A stretch of DNA of 64,000 bases from Tissierellia bacterium (GTDB lineage Bacteria > Bacillota > Clostridia > Tissierellales > Peptoniphilaceae): assembly GCA_030535395.1 (NCBI GenBank), contig JAUNLK010000001.1, positions 1 through 64,000 of the forward strand, written 5' to 3'. A program made the translations under genes and the position numbers. Shown here in pieces: positions 27,880 through 37,041 of the stretch. Numbering within the stretch: position 1 is the stretch's first letter; each line of letters opens with the position of its first letter. Under the pieces are notes generated by a model. The model saw only the letters and a list, made by a program, of their open reading frames with translations. It was not told the DNA's origin and made no database searches.

Positions 27880-29273
27880 TTCGCATACAAGGTGCCAATC
27901 ACAGTGAGCAGCACACCTACTATGAACTGTTGCGTATCCTCTTCCCGACCTATGAGCAGGAGGAGGATTTATTTTTCACCGTGGACCGGGAGCAGGGCTA
28001 CAGGGTAACAGCTGAAATCCAAAACAAGCGAGTGGTGGAGGAATTTCACGGGGAGGATGATGCCGCCACCAAGGAGGCCGTGGCCCGCTGGATGGTGAGG
28101 GAGCTGGACCTTCCCAAAAAGCAGTACAGCCCCTGGGGGATCCTCACCGGGGTCCGTCCCATTAAATTTGCCCTCCTCCACGACCTCTCAGGGGAGGAGG
28201 GAGTCAGGGAGCTTGTGGAGCACTATCTCCTGGATTCTCTCCTGGCGGAGACGGTGGTGAAAATTGCCGATGAGGAGCGGCGGCGCTTTCAGGGCTCTCA
28301 CTTTATGAAAAAGGGCCACTTCTCCCTCTATATCAATATTCCCTTCTGCGCCAGTCGCTGCTCCTACTGCTCCTTCCCCACGGTGGTCCACTCCTCCAGA
28401 GGGGAGATCCACGACTATGTGAGCGCCCTGCTGACGGAGCTTGAGATCACCCTGGCTGCCACGGAAAGGGCCCCCGACACCATCTACATCGGGGGCGGGA
28501 CCCCCACATCCATCCCCGTGGGGGAATTGGAGCGGCTGTTGAAGGCCCTGGAGACTCACATTCCCCAGGGGGGACTGGAGTTTACCGTGGAGGCCGGTCG
28601 CCCCGACAGTCTCAGCGGGGAGATGCTGGCCCTACTGGCGGCCCATCCCGTCAATCGCATGAGCATCAATCCCCAGACCATGAAAAATGAGACCCTGGAG
28701 CGAATTGGCAGACCCCACACGGCGGAGGACATCCTCCGCTCCTACGACGAGGCCCGGAGAATGGGGGATTGGTCCATTAATATGGACCTCATTGTGGGAC
28801 TGCCCGGGGAGACTTTTGGGGACTTTCAGGATACCCTGGAAAAGATCCACCAGCTGGGGCCCGATGATCTCACCATCCACGCCCTGAGCCTCAAAAATGG
28901 ATCCAAGATTTTTGAACAGCAGGGGGTGCAGATTCACCCCATTACGGAGTGGACCCAATACGCCCTCAGGGAGAATCTGAAAAAGGGCTACGAGCCCTAT
29001 TATCTCTATCGTCAAAAGAGAATTTTGGGCAATGCCGAGAATATAGGATACGCCACCAGGGGGCACGAATCCCTGTATAATATGATTATGATGGAAGAAC
29101 TTCAGACCGTGCTGGGCGTCGGTATGGGAGCCACCTCCAAGATTCGCTTGGAGCCCGAGAAATTGGTGGGGGGTCGAATGGAAAAGTTCACCAACTACCG
29201 GAATCTCAGAGACTACATGGCCCACCATCAAGACGAGGGGGCACGGAAGGTGAAATGGGAGGATTTCCTATGA
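27876..29273 (+). CDS. hemZ: Radical SAM coproporphyrinogen III oxidase-like protein HemZ
   Basis: 465 aa. HemN-like radical SAM protein with an N-terminal extension of about 140 residues (contains YSPWGILTGVRPIK) typical of HemZ. Cluster C158, C162, C165 in CASRCSYCSF; GGGTPTSIPVGELERLL; GLPGETFGDFQDTL. Bacillus HemZ is annotated as coproporphyrinogen dehydrogenase, but in heme-poor anaerobes the true substrate is uncertain. Overlaps both neighbours. Confidence 0.9.
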   Translation: MIRIQGANHSEQHTYYELLRILFPTYEQEEDLFFTVDREQGYRVTAEIQNKRVVEEFHGEDDAATKEAVARWMVRELDLPKKQYSPWGILTGVRPIKFALLHDLSGEEGVRELVEHYLLDSLLAETVVKIADEERRRFQGSHFMKKGHFSLYINIPFCASRCSYCSFPTVVHSSRGEIHDYVSALLTELEITLAATERAPDTIYIGGGTPTSIPVGELERLLKALETHIPQGGLEFTVEAGRPDSLSGEMLALLAAHPVNRMSINPQTMKNETLERIGRPHTAEDILRSYDEARRMGDWSINMDLIVGLPGETFGDFQDTLEKIHQLGPDDLTIHALSLKNGSKIFEQQGVQIHPITEWTQYALRENLKKGYEPYYLYRQKRILGNAENIGYATRGHESLYNMIMMEELQTVLGVGMGATSKIRLEPEKLVGGRMEKFTNYRNLRDYMAHHQDEGARKVKWEDFL

Positions 29274-30796
29274 AACTACAGGAGCTACTCAGGGGAGTAA
29301 AGATGATCGAGACCAGGGGAGAGCTGTCCCTGGACATGGACATCCCCCAAGTCATCCACGATACCCGGGAGCTTGAATCCGGCGGCCTCTTTGTGGCCAT
29401 GGTGGGCGCTTTGGTGGATGGGCACAAATTTGTCCCCAGGGCCCAAGAGCTGGGGGCAGCTGTGGCCGTGGTGGAGGAGTTTCAGGAGGTGGATCTGCCT
29501 CAAATTCGGGTGGAAAATTCCCGCATTGCCCTGGCAGAGCTGGCCGGCAATTTCTACGGTCATCCCTCCAAGGAGATGAAGATTGTGGGGATCACAGCCA
29601 CCAATGGCAAGACCTCCACCAGCTATATGCTGGAGGCCATCCTCCAGGAGGCGGGCTGGAATACGGGGGTCATTGGCACCGTGGATGTCCGCTATGGGGA
29701 TGTGGCCATTCCCTCCATTCTCACGACACCGGAGAGTGTGGTCCTCCAAAAACACCTCAGGGATATGAAAAACGCCGGGGTGGAAGTGGTGGTCATGGAG
29801 GTCTCCTCCTCCGCCGGAGAGAACCACCGGGTCCACGGCATGGACTTCGACCTCATGAGCTTCCACAATCTCTCCAAGGAGCACATTGAGCAGCACGGCT
29901 CCTTTGAGGCCTATTTTGAAGCCAAGAGCCGCTTCATTCGCGATGCCAAGGAGGAGGCAGTGGTCTTTCTCTCCAGTGAAGATCCCAAGATTTGGTCTTT
30001 GAAGGAGGAAACGAATGCTCAGGTGGTGGCCATTGGGGAAAATGGGGCCATCGATGCCCGGGACAAGGATGTCTCCACGGGCTACGGTCACTTCACCTAT
30101 GTGGTGGCAGATGAGCTTCAGCTCAAGGATCAGCTCTGGAAGAGAGAGTCCTTCCCCATCTCCCTGTCTGTTGCGGGCTTCCACTCCATTGCCAATGCCA
30201 CGGTGGCCATTAGCCTGGCCAAGGCCCTGGGGGTAGAGAATGAGCAGATTCAGCGGGCCCTGGACTCCTTTGGTGGAGTGGAGCGCCGCTTTGAAATGAT
30301 CTACGACCGAGAGTTTAAAATCATGGACGATCACTTTGCCAATGTGAGAAATATAGAGATCACCATGAAGACCCTGGAAAAAATGGACTACAAAAATCTC
30401 CACATCCTCTACGCCATTCGGGGGAGCAGGGGAGCGGAGCTCAATCGGGAAAATGCCCAGGAGCTCCTCCACTGGATGGACAAGCTGAAGCCCCAGACCG
30501 TCCTGGCCACCCGCTCCACCGATGTGGTGGGTTCCAAGGATGTGGTCACCGACGATGAGTTTCGGGCCTTCCAAGAGGTCATGGCGGAGGGAGAGATGCC
30601 CGTGCCCGTACTGGACCAATTGGAGGACGGGGTGGAACAAATCCTCTCCAAGGGGAGTGATGGTGATATAATTTTACTGGCAGGCTGTCAGGGGATGGAT
30701 TCAGGGGCTCGTTTCGCCTGGAAACGCCTCATGGTAGGGGCCGATGATGAACTGAAGAAGAATTTGGAAGATAAGATCAACCATCGCATCTGTTAG
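29270..30796 (+). CDS. Mur ligase family protein (MurE-like)
   Basis: 508 aa, with the three Mur ligase domains: N-terminal IHDTRELESGGLFVAM, ATP loop GITATNGKTSTSY (about 106-118), central TTPESVVLQKHLRDM and EVSSSAG, and a C-terminal domain. It is closest to UDP-MurNAc-tripeptide synthetase, but the DNPR amino-acid-binding motif of meso-DAP MurE is not seen and the usual GGDRD loop reads RGSRGAELN, so the added residue or even the substrate may differ. ATG 29270 follows GGGAGGA and overlaps hemZ (ATGA). hisS, often found here, is absent. Confidence 0.8.
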   Translation: MKLQELLRGVKMIETRGELSLDMDIPQVIHDTRELESGGLFVAMVGALVDGHKFVPRAQELGAAVAVVEEFQEVDLPQIRVENSRIALAELAGNFYGHPSKEMKIVGITATNGKTSTSYMLEAILQEAGWNTGVIGTVDVRYGDVAIPSILTTPESVVLQKHLRDMKNAGVEVVVMEVSSSAGENHRVHGMDFDLMSFHNLSKEHIEQHGSFEAYFEAKSRFIRDAKEEAVVFLSSEDPKIWSLKEETNAQVVAIGENGAIDARDKDVSTGYGHFTYVVADELQLKDQLWKRESFPISLSVAGFHSIANATVAISLAKALGVENEQIQRALDSFGGVERRFEMIYDREFKIMDDHFANVRNIEITMKTLEKMDYKNLHILYAIRGSRGAELNRENAQELLHWMDKLKPQTVLATRSTDVVGSKDVVTDDEFRAFQEVMAEGEMPVPVLDQLEDGVEQILSKGSDGDIILLAGCQGMDSGARFAWKRLMVGADDELKKNLEDKINHRIC

Positions 30797-30837
30797 CTAG
30801 AGGCCAGTGTGTGGTGGATGAAATAAAGGAGGTTATT

Positions 30838-32631
30838 GTGGCAGAAGCATTGGCGGGCATGAAGCGCACCCATCTCTGTGGCACATTGCGGGAAGAGCAG
30901 ATTGGTGAAGAGATCACCGTCATGGGATGGGTGGCCAAGAGCAGAAATCTGGGCTCCCTGTACTTTGTGGATGTCCGGGACTACACCGGCATCCTCCAGG
31001 TGGTCTTTGACCACGACACGGAGCCCGAGCTCTTTGAGCGCGCAAATTTATTAAAATCGGAGTATGTCATTGGGGTCACCGGCACCCTGAGACAGCGCTC
31101 CAGTATCAACGATCAGCTTCCCACCGGTCGGGTGGAGCTGGCCGTTTCCCAGTTGAAGATTCTCTCCGAGTCTGAAGTGCCCCCCATCTACATTCGGGAC
31201 GACGACACCGTTCAGGAGGCCATTCGCCTGAAAAACAGGACCCTGGATTTGAGAAAGCCCCGGATGCAGGAGATTTTAAGGACCCGCTCCGAGATGTACA
31301 AAGTCACCCGGGACTATTTCTACGACCAGGGCTTTGTGGAGGTGGAGACCCCCATCCTGTCCAAACCCACCCCGGAGGGGGCCCGGGACTATCTGGTGCC
31401 CAGCCGTCCCCATCCAGGCTCCTTCTATGCCCTGCCCCAATCCCCACAGCTGATGAAACAGCTGCTCATGTGCTCGGGCTTTGACCGCTACATTCAAATT
31501 GCCCGCTGCTTCCGGGATGAGGACCTCCGCTTCAACCGTCAGCCCGAATTTACCCAAATCGACATGGAGCTCTCCTTTGTGGAGGAAGAGGACATCATCG
31601 CCCTCAATGAGGGCTATCTGAAACAGCTCTTCAAGGCCATTAAGGGCATGGAGCTGGAAACGCCCTTCCCCAGAATTACCTACAGAGAGTCCATGGACCG
31701 CTTTGGCGTGGACAAGCCCGATGTGCGCTTTGGAATGGAGCTGCGGGATCTCTCTGACATCGTGGCAGACATTGACTTCAATGTCTTCAAGGGGGCCCTC
31801 TCCTCTGGAGGCAGCGTCCGGGGCATTGCGGTTCCCGGGGGAGCCAGCCACTACAGCCGGAAAAAACTGGACAAGCTCACGGATTTTGCCAAGACCTACA
31901 AGGCCAAGGGCCTCATTTGGATCAAGGTCAATGAGGACGGCTTCCAGTCCTCGGTGAGCAAATTTGTCACAGATGAGAAATTCCAAGAGATGGCCACCGC
32001 CATGGACGCCCAAGTGGGGGATCTCATTTTAGTGGTGGCGGACCGAAACTCCGTGGTCTACGCCGCCCTGGGCAATCTGAGAAATCACATTGCCAAGGAA
32101 CTTCAAATGTACGATCCCTCCGTGGTGGCCCCCCTCTGGATCACCGAATTTCCCCTCTTTGAATACGACGAGGAGGAGGAGCGCTATGTGGCCATGCACC
32201 ACCCCTTCACCGCGCCCATGGATGAGGACTTGGACCTCTTGGACAGCACCCCCGAGGTCTGCCGGGCCAAGGCCTACGACATCGTCATCAATGGGGATGA
32301 GATGGGGGGAGGCTCCATTCGGATTCACGACCCCAAAATTCAGGCCAAGATGTTCAAGGCCCTGGGCCTGGGGGCAGAGGAGGCCCAGGATAAATTTGGC
32401 TTCCTGCTGGAGGCCTTCAAGTACGGAGCGCCCCCCCACGGGGGCCTGGCCTATGGCTTCGACCGCCTGTGCATGCTTCTGACGGAAGAGGAGAATATGC
32501 GGCAAGTCATCGCCTTCCCCAAAACGCAGTCGGCCAGCGACCCTCTCACTGGAGCTCCCATTCCCTTGGCCCAAGAGCAATTGGAGGAAGTTCACATTCA
32601 AGTCCTGGAAGAGGAGGAAGTGAATGAATAA
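30838..32631 (+). CDS. aspS: Aspartyl-tRNA synthetase
   Basis: 597 aa class IIb synthetase, bacterial type with GAD insertion. OB fold (MGWVAKSRNLGSLYFVDVRD), motif 2 region FRDEDLRFNRQPEFTQID, GAD-domain VPGGASHYSRKKLD, motif 3 GGLAYGFDRLCMLL. GTG 30838 is chosen after AAAGGAGG (30825-30832); the longer frame from 30811 has no RBS. Whether it also charges tRNA-Asn cannot be told from sequence; asnA supplies free Asn and no gatCAB is in the window. Confidence 0.97.
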   Translation: MAEALAGMKRTHLCGTLREEQIGEEITVMGWVAKSRNLGSLYFVDVRDYTGILQVVFDHDTEPELFERANLLKSEYVIGVTGTLRQRSSINDQLPTGRVELAVSQLKILSESEVPPIYIRDDDTVQEAIRLKNRTLDLRKPRMQEILRTRSEMYKVTRDYFYDQGFVEVETPILSKPTPEGARDYLVPSRPHPGSFYALPQSPQLMKQLLMCSGFDRYIQIARCFRDEDLRFNRQPEFTQIDMELSFVEEEDIIALNEGYLKQLFKAIKGMELETPFPRITYRESMDRFGVDKPDVRFGMELRDLSDIVADIDFNVFKGALSSGGSVRGIAVPGGASHYSRKKLDKLTDFAKTYKAKGLIWIKVNEDGFQSSVSKFVTDEKFQEMATAMDAQVGDLILVVADRNSVVYAALGNLRNHIAKELQMYDPSVVAPLWITEFPLFEYDEEEERYVAMHHPFTAPMDEDLDLLDSTPEVCRAKAYDIVINGDEMGGGSIRIHDPKIQAKMFKALGLGAEEAQDKFGFLLEAFKYGAPPHGGLAYGFDRLCMLLTEEENMRQVIAFPKTQSASDPLTGAPIPLAQEQLEEVHIQVLEEEEVNE

Positions 32632-33007
32632 GATTGGACGGGTCCTGGCCCTGGACGGGGAGACGGCCTTTGTTCGCGTGGTGAGGGACTCCGCCTGTGG
32701 CTCCAGCTGTGAAAGCTGTACCAGCGCCTGCGAGTCCAAGGAGGAAATTGTGGAGATGAGAAACACCACGGGCCTTGAAATCGGCGACCAGGTGGAATTT
32801 GAAACCGAAGACGGAAAATATCTCTCCATGATGCTCACCGTCTACGGCATCCCCACGGCCCTCTTCATCCTGGCCATTGTGGCAGCCTATGGCTTGATCC
32901 CCAGTACCGTGGCTCAAAAGGAGCTTATGGCCTTTTTGGCGGGACTCTGCTCCTTTGCACTGAGTTTTCTGGTCCTGCGGGCCATCGACAAAAATAGAGG
33001 CAAGTAA
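32624..33007 (+). CDS. RseC/MucC-family SoxR-reducing-type membrane protein
   Basis: 127 aa. An N-terminal Cys cluster at 25, 29, 32 and 36 (CGSSCESCTSAC) that could bind a metal or FeS centre, then two membrane helices (about 70-90 and 98-118). RseC family members work with Rnf-type electron-transfer complexes; no rnf genes are in the window. It overlaps aspS by 8 bases and ends the long plus-strand operon. Confidence 0.82.
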   Translation: MNKIGRVLALDGETAFVRVVRDSACGSSCESCTSACESKEEIVEMRNTTGLEIGDQVEFETEDGKYLSMMLTVYGIPTALFILAIVAAYGLIPSTVAQKELMAFLAGLCSFALSFLVLRAIDKNRGK

Positions 33008-33018
33008 AAGACAATATA

Positions 33019-33072
33019 AAATCCCCACCCCATGGACCCTTCAGGTCCCTGTGGGGGAGGGGATTATTTTTT
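33019..33072. terminator. Bidirectional terminator between convergent operons
   Basis: A long hairpin: AATCCCCACCCCA and GGACC on the left pair with GGTCC and TGTGGGGGAGGGGATT on the right, around CTTCA. It is followed by T7 on the plus strand and preceded by a short A-rich run that serves the minus strand. The minus-strand stop codon at 33064-33066 lies inside it. Confidence 0.85.
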
Positions 33073-33558
33073 TGTCCGTTCCCGGGACTTCCAGACGAGG
33101 AAGAGATTTAATTTTGATCGGGTGCGATTTCTCACATTCCGCAAGCTCCTGGAAAAGATGGTGGACACTGTGACGCCAATGGAAAGGGCCACTGCAATGA
33201 AAAAGGTGTTGACCCCCTGACTGAGGAAGAGATTCATCTCCCCGTCAATGAGATAGGTCATGGTGTAGTACATGCCGCCCCCCGGAACCAATACAATGAG
33301 TCCGGGAATAGTGAAGATGGTGGCGGGCATTTGAAACTTGCGGCTGAAGTACTCGCTGGCAATGCCCACAAAAAAGGAGGAGACAAAGGAGGAGACCAGC
33401 TCTCCCCCCGGGGCCAGTTTTAAAATGCCCAAGTAGAGAAAGTAGGAGCAGGCCCCAATGAAGGCCGAGGGAATCAGAGATCGAGCCGGGGCATTGACGG
33501 AGTAGGCATAGCCAATGATGGCCCCCATACAGAGCAAAAAGGCCAGTGCAATTTTCAC
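33064..33558 (-). CDS. Threonine/serine exporter family, small membrane subunit (ThrE_2)
   Basis: 164 aa, four to five hydrophobic helices (ALAFLLCMGAIIGYAYSV at the N-terminus; FTIPGLIVLVPGGGMYYTMT). It matches the C-terminal half of ThrE exporters, encoded separately in Firmicutes (YjjB-like). The start overlaps the end of the upstream 265-aa gene by 4 bases, and the two very likely form one transporter. Substrate assignment beyond the family is inference. Confidence 0.85.
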   Translation of the reverse strand: MKIALAFLLCMGAIIGYAYSVNAPARSLIPSAFIGACSYFLYLGILKLAPGGELVSSFVSSFFVGIASEYFSRKFQMPATIFTIPGLIVLVPGGGMYYTMTYLIDGEMNLFLSQGVNTFFIAVALSIGVTVSTIFSRSLRNVRNRTRSKLNLFLVWKSRERTKK

Positions 33559-34352
33559 GATCCACCTCCCAAAATGGAGAAGACATTGAGGCTAATCCCC
33601 ACCCCCAGGGCAATGGCAAAGGCGGTGAAGACGGCCTTGGTGGCCGAAATGAGGCCGGAGAGGAAGTCGCCACTCATGATGTCCCTCAGGGAGTTGGTCA
33701 TGGCCATTCCCGGAACCAGGGGCATAATGGAGCCGATGATGATCATGTCCAGATTTACATTGAGAGGACTCATGGCAATGAGCACCCCCTGGGAGGAGGC
33801 AATGAGGGAGGCGATGACCGTCTGGGGAAAGAAGCTCATGGAAAGGGCCAGCTCCGACTGCTGGAAAAAGCCCAAATTCATGCCGATAATCAGGGTGCAG
33901 AAAAAATCCAGCCAGGTGCCCCCAAAGATATAGGAGAAGCAGGAGGCACAGAGGGCAATGAAGAGACTCTTGAGAAAGAAACTCCGGTTGGGGGAGTCGT
34001 CAATGGCCGAGAGGCGGGCATAGCCCTGGTCCAGGGAAATGTCCCCCTGGACAAATTCCCGGGAGAAGGCATTGATCTGACGGATCCGCTCCAGATCCAG
34101 ATTGCTGATCTCCACATTTTTAAAGAGGGTCAGGGTCTGTCCTTCAAATTGAGCGGTGACAAAAATGGCATTGGTGAGGCCAAAGACAAAGACCTCCTTC
34201 ATCTCATCCCGGGAGCTACACATTCGATAGACGGTGTCCTCCGCCCGGTAGATCTCCGCACCATAGGCAATGAGTTTGTAGCCGGCGGTAATTGCCAAAT
34301 CAATGAGTTGCTTTGCATCATCTATATTGTGGATTTTAAATTCATTTGCCAT
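33555..34352 (-). CDS. Threonine/serine exporter family, large subunit (ThrE, DUF1212/YjjP-like)
   Basis: 265 aa. A soluble N-terminal ~110 residues (LAITAGYKLIAYGAEIYRAE, typical of the family) followed by about five membrane helices (SLFIALCASCFSYIFGG; MIIIGSIMPLVPGMAMTNSL). Forms the partner of the 164-aa downstream protein; together they equal a full ThrE. The export of Thr/Ser would fit an amino-acid fermenter, but transport has not been shown for this protein. Confidence 0.87.
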   Translation of the reverse strand: MANEFKIHNIDDAKQLIDLAITAGYKLIAYGAEIYRAEDTVYRMCSSRDEMKEVFVFGLTNAIFVTAQFEGQTLTLFKNVEISNLDLERIRQINAFSREFVQGDISLDQGYARLSAIDDSPNRSFFLKSLFIALCASCFSYIFGGTWLDFFCTLIIGMNLGFFQQSELALSMSFFPQTVIASLIASSQGVLIAMSPLNVNLDMIIIGSIMPLVPGMAMTNSLRDIMSGDFLSGLISATKAVFTAFAIALGVGISLNVFSILGGGS

Positions 34353-34626
34353 GGCGCAGTTGATACTCCTTTATGAGACGTAATTTCTCCCTTCGAGGGA
34401 GCCGCTTCAGGGCATACTCCCTCTTGAGCCCCTGGGACCTGCTGTCCGTCTCCTCCACATAGGAGAGAGTCACCGGCCTCCGGGACCGGGTGTACTTGGC
34501 CCCTCGACCGTCATTGTGCTGCCTGAGGCGGCGCTTAAGATCGGTGGTATAGCCTCCATAGATTGTACCATCAGAGCAGGTGAGGAGATAGACATAATGG
34601 CGGGAAGATTCCCTTTCAGAGCTCAT
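34342..34626 (-). CDS. GIY-YIG nuclease superfamily protein (UPF0213/YhbQ-like)
   Basis: 94 aa. The signature appears as YVYLLTCSDGTIYGGYTTD, then the conserved Arg (LKRRLRQHNDGRGAKYTRSR) and Glu in LKREYALKRLPR. The middle residue pair is YGG where GIY-YIG reads YIG. Start ATG 34626 has a GGAG upstream; a longer frame from 34665 has none. Overlaps recX and the ThrE gene, so it shares their transcript. Substrate unknown. Confidence 0.88.
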   Translation of the reverse strand: MSSERESSRHYVYLLTCSDGTIYGGYTTDLKRRLRQHNDGRGAKYTRSRRPVTLSYVEETDSRSQGLKREYALKRLPRREKLRLIKEYQLRHGK

Positions 34627-35236
34627 TTTTAGGCTCCTCATACTCCGAGAGGACGGCGAGGACATCGCCCATATAGTAGCCCCGCTGGAGAAAGTAGCGG
34701 ATCATTTGGGGGCGGGTCTTCTTCAGCTCACCACCTGGGCCCACAAAGCGCTTTTCCATGAGTTTTCTCAGATTGTCCCTCTGGCGATTTTGAGGATAGT
34801 CCCGGAGGCTCTCTTCGATGATCTTATCAGAGACCCCCTTTTCCCTGAGAGCGAAGCGGATTTTTTGAGGGCCCTGGGCCTGGAGGCGGTCCCGGTCGTG
34901 GACATACATGAGGGCGTATTCCAAATCATTGATATAGCCGTAGTCCTCCAAATAGGCCAGGGCCCCATGGATGATCTCCTCCTCAAAGCCCTCCCTGGAA
35001 AGAAAGCCCTGAATTTCCCCCCGAGTTCTGTGACGGGTGACCTTCTTGAGCCCCAGTTCAATGGCCTCCTGCAGCCGGGACTCCCGGAGGAGGGCGGGAA
35101 TCTCATCCTCCTCTAGCTCCCCGCCCTTGTACAAATGGTGGCGGACGAAGACCCCCTCCAGGAGAAAGAGGGCCTCATGGTCCTTGAAGTGGAGGAGAAA
35201 ACCACCCTTGGATTTTTCAATTTTTGTGATGATCAT
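34616..35236 (-). CDS. recX: Regulatory protein RecX
   Basis: 206 aa, three tandem three-helix repeats that bind the RecA filament groove and limit its activity. Landmarks: ALAYLEDYGYINDLEYALMY, PQKIRFALREKGVSDKII, RPQMIRYFLQRGY. ATG 35236 follows GGAGGA; the TTG twelve bases upstream overlaps that site and was rejected. recA is 26 kb away, so the pair is not in one operon. Followed by the GIY-YIG gene with a 10-base overlap. Confidence 0.93.
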   Translation of the reverse strand: MIITKIEKSKGGFLLHFKDHEALFLLEGVFVRHHLYKGGELEEDEIPALLRESRLQEAIELGLKKVTRHRTRGEIQGFLSREGFEEEIIHGALAYLEDYGYINDLEYALMYVHDRDRLQAQGPQKIRFALREKGVSDKIIEESLRDYPQNRQRDNLRKLMEKRFVGPGGELKKTRPQMIRYFLQRGYYMGDVLAVLSEYEEPKNEL

Positions 35237-35296
35237 ATTATCCTCCAAAACTTGACAGAATCGAGGTAGAATGTTGATTTCTCCAACTCCCTTAGA

Positions 35297-35325
35297 TTGT
35301 CACGAAACCAAGGCTGTGTTAAACT
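35297..35325 (+). promoter_or_regulatory. Candidate sigma-A promoter for the FHA-ftsW-PBP operon
   Basis: TTGTCA at 35297-35302 and TAAACT at 35320-35325 with a 17-bp spacer, 26 bp before the FHA start. It sits in the gap divergent from recX. Confidence 0.55.
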
Positions 35326-35351
35326 TGAATTAATTTCATGGGAGGTGAAAC

Positions 35352-35789
35352 GTGATTGCCATCCTGTCTCAGGTACTAAAATACATCTTTATTCTCATCA
35401 TCTATTTATTTATTTTTACCATCATACGCATGATCTATTTGGATATTCGATCCATGCAATCCATCGAGGCCACGGAGAATGATTCCTACTTAAAAGTGGT
35501 GAACCGTCTGGACTCCCTCAATTTTAAAATGCAGGAATACTATGTATTGAGCAAGAGGACCACCATTGGCAGATCCACCAAGAATTCCATTGTCATTCGG
35601 GACTCCTTTGTCTCAAAAAATCACCTGCTAATTTTTGAGGATCAGGGGGCCTACTACATTCAGGACCTCAACAGCGCCAATGGAACCTATCTCAATGGTA
35701 GTATACTCTCTTCGGTGGAGCAATTGCAAAATGGGGACCGCATTGGTGTGGGCTTCATTCAGTTTCTATTTGTAGATAAGGAGGACTAG
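35352..35789 (+). CDS. FHA-domain membrane protein
   Basis: 145 aa. One N-terminal membrane helix (about 5-28) and a forkhead-associated domain from about 60: TTIGRSTKNSIVIRDSFVSK, then DLNSANGTYLNGS. FHA domains bind phosphothreonine. FHA next to an FtsW/RodA and a PBP echoes the Ser/Thr-kinase-controlled cell-wall clusters of Actinobacteria and some Clostridia, but no kinase or phosphatase is present here. GTG 35352 follows GGGAGGTG. The next gene starts 2 bp after the stop. Confidence 0.88.
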   Translation: MIAILSQVLKYIFILIIYLFIFTIIRMIYLDIRSMQSIEATENDSYLKVVNRLDSLNFKMQEYYVLSKRTTIGRSTKNSIVIRDSFVSKNHLLIFEDQGAYYIQDLNSANGTYLNGSILSSVEQLQNGDRIGVGFIQFLFVDKED

Positions 35790-35790
35790 C

Positions 35791-37041
35791 ATGAAACAGC
35801 AAACCCTCCGTAAGCCGCGGGATTTACTGTTGGTCTTTGAAATACTGGCCATTTTTTTGGTCTTTTATACCAATAGGGGATTGGTGAACCGAGAACTCCT
35901 CTTTATTGCAGGGGGGCTGATCCTCATTATTTATGTTTCCAATTTCATCCTGGGCAAAGTAACCACTGGGGACAATTATATTTTTCTTATTGTCTCTTTT
36001 TTATTGACCATTGGCCTGGTGATGATCTTTCGAATTGAGCCGGAAAAGGGCTTGAAGCAGCTTCAATGGGCCTTCTTGGGGGTCATTGTCTTCTATATGA
36101 CCTACTTTTTCACCCGCTACGTGAAGGGCCTGGAGAACTGGGGCACTCTGGCCATTTTGGCCTCGCTGGTGCTCTTTGCCATGACCCTCCTCTTTGGGAG
36201 GGAGATTGGCGGGGCCAAGAACTGGCTCAGCATTGGTCCCGTTCAGTTTCAACCCTCTGAGCTCATTAAGATCCTCCTGATGTTTATACTGGCGGGATTC
36301 TACGCCAATTACGAGAAGTACACCAAGTACAAATACGCCTCCTACATCATCATGTCGGTGGTCTATGTCTTTCTCCTCCTCCTGCTCCTTCAGCGGGATC
36401 TGGGGACGGCGGCCATTTTTGTGGCCATGTTTTCCGCCATTCAATTCATCTACGACAAAAATCGAAAGGCCATTTTGGTCCACTGGGTCCTCCTGGTACT
36501 GGGGGCCATTGCCGCCTATTTTCTCTTCCGCCACGTTCAGGTGCGGGTGTCCACTTGGCTGGACCCCTGGAGCGATGTCTACAACACCGGAAGACAGCTG
36601 GCCCAGTCCCTCATTGCCATTGCAGAGGGGGGCTTCTTTGGCACGGGCATTGGCTACGGATATCCCCAGCTGATCCCCGTCAGTGAGACGGACTTTATTT
36701 TCCCGGTAATTATTGAAGAGATGGGCCTCTTTGCAGGCTTTGGCATCATCATGCTCTATCTCCTCCTCACCTATCGGGGGATTAAAATTGCCCTGTCCCA
36801 GGAGTATCTCTTCTACAGAATTTTGGCCCTCTGCTGCACCCTCCTCTTTGCAGTTCAGAGCTTTGTCAACATCGGTGGGGTCATTAAGCTCATTCCCATG
36901 ACTGGAGTGACCCTGCCCTTTGTCTCCTATGGGGGTACCTCTATTCTCTCCAGTTTTATGGCCCTGGGGATCCTCCAAGTGACCAGTGAAGATCTCTCCG
37001 GCAAGGAGGAGCGGGGAAGTGAGGTGGAACGTGTTCAATAA
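35791..37041 (+). CDS. FtsW/RodA/SpoVE-family peptidoglycan glycosyltransferase
   Basis: 416 aa SEDS polymerase with about ten membrane helices. Conserved: GGAKNWLSIGPVQFQPSEL, QRDLGTAAIF, a long extracellular loop with GYGYPQLIPVSETDFIFPVI, and GVTLPFVSYGGTSIL. It polymerises lipid II together with the class B PBP encoded next, which it overlaps by 23 bases. FtsW versus RodA cannot be decided from sequence alone. Confidence 0.93.
   Translation: MKQQTLRKPRDLLLVFEILAIFLVFYTNRGLVNRELLFIAGGLILIIYVSNFILGKVTTGDNYIFLIVSFLLTIGLVMIFRIEPEKGLKQLQWAFLGVIVFYMTYFFTRYVKGLENWGTLAILASLVLFAMTLLFGREIGGAKNWLSIGPVQFQPSELIKILLMFILAGFYANYEKYTKYKYASYIIMSVVYVFLLLLLLQRDLGTAAIFVAMFSAIQFIYDKNRKAILVHWVLLVLGAIAAYFLFRHVQVRVSTWLDPWSDVYNTGRQLAQSLIAIAEGGFFGTGIGYGYPQLIPVSETDFIFPVIIEEMGLFAGFGIIMLYLLLTYRGIKIALSQEYLFYRILALCCTLLFAVQSFVNIGGVIKLIPMTGVTLPFVSYGGTSILSSFMALGILQVTSEDLSGKEERGSEVERVQ

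Noticed and set aside
33019..33072. Structured RNA gene between rseC-like and ThrE genes
   Set aside because: The long hairpin sits between convergent genes and has T runs suited to termination in both directions.
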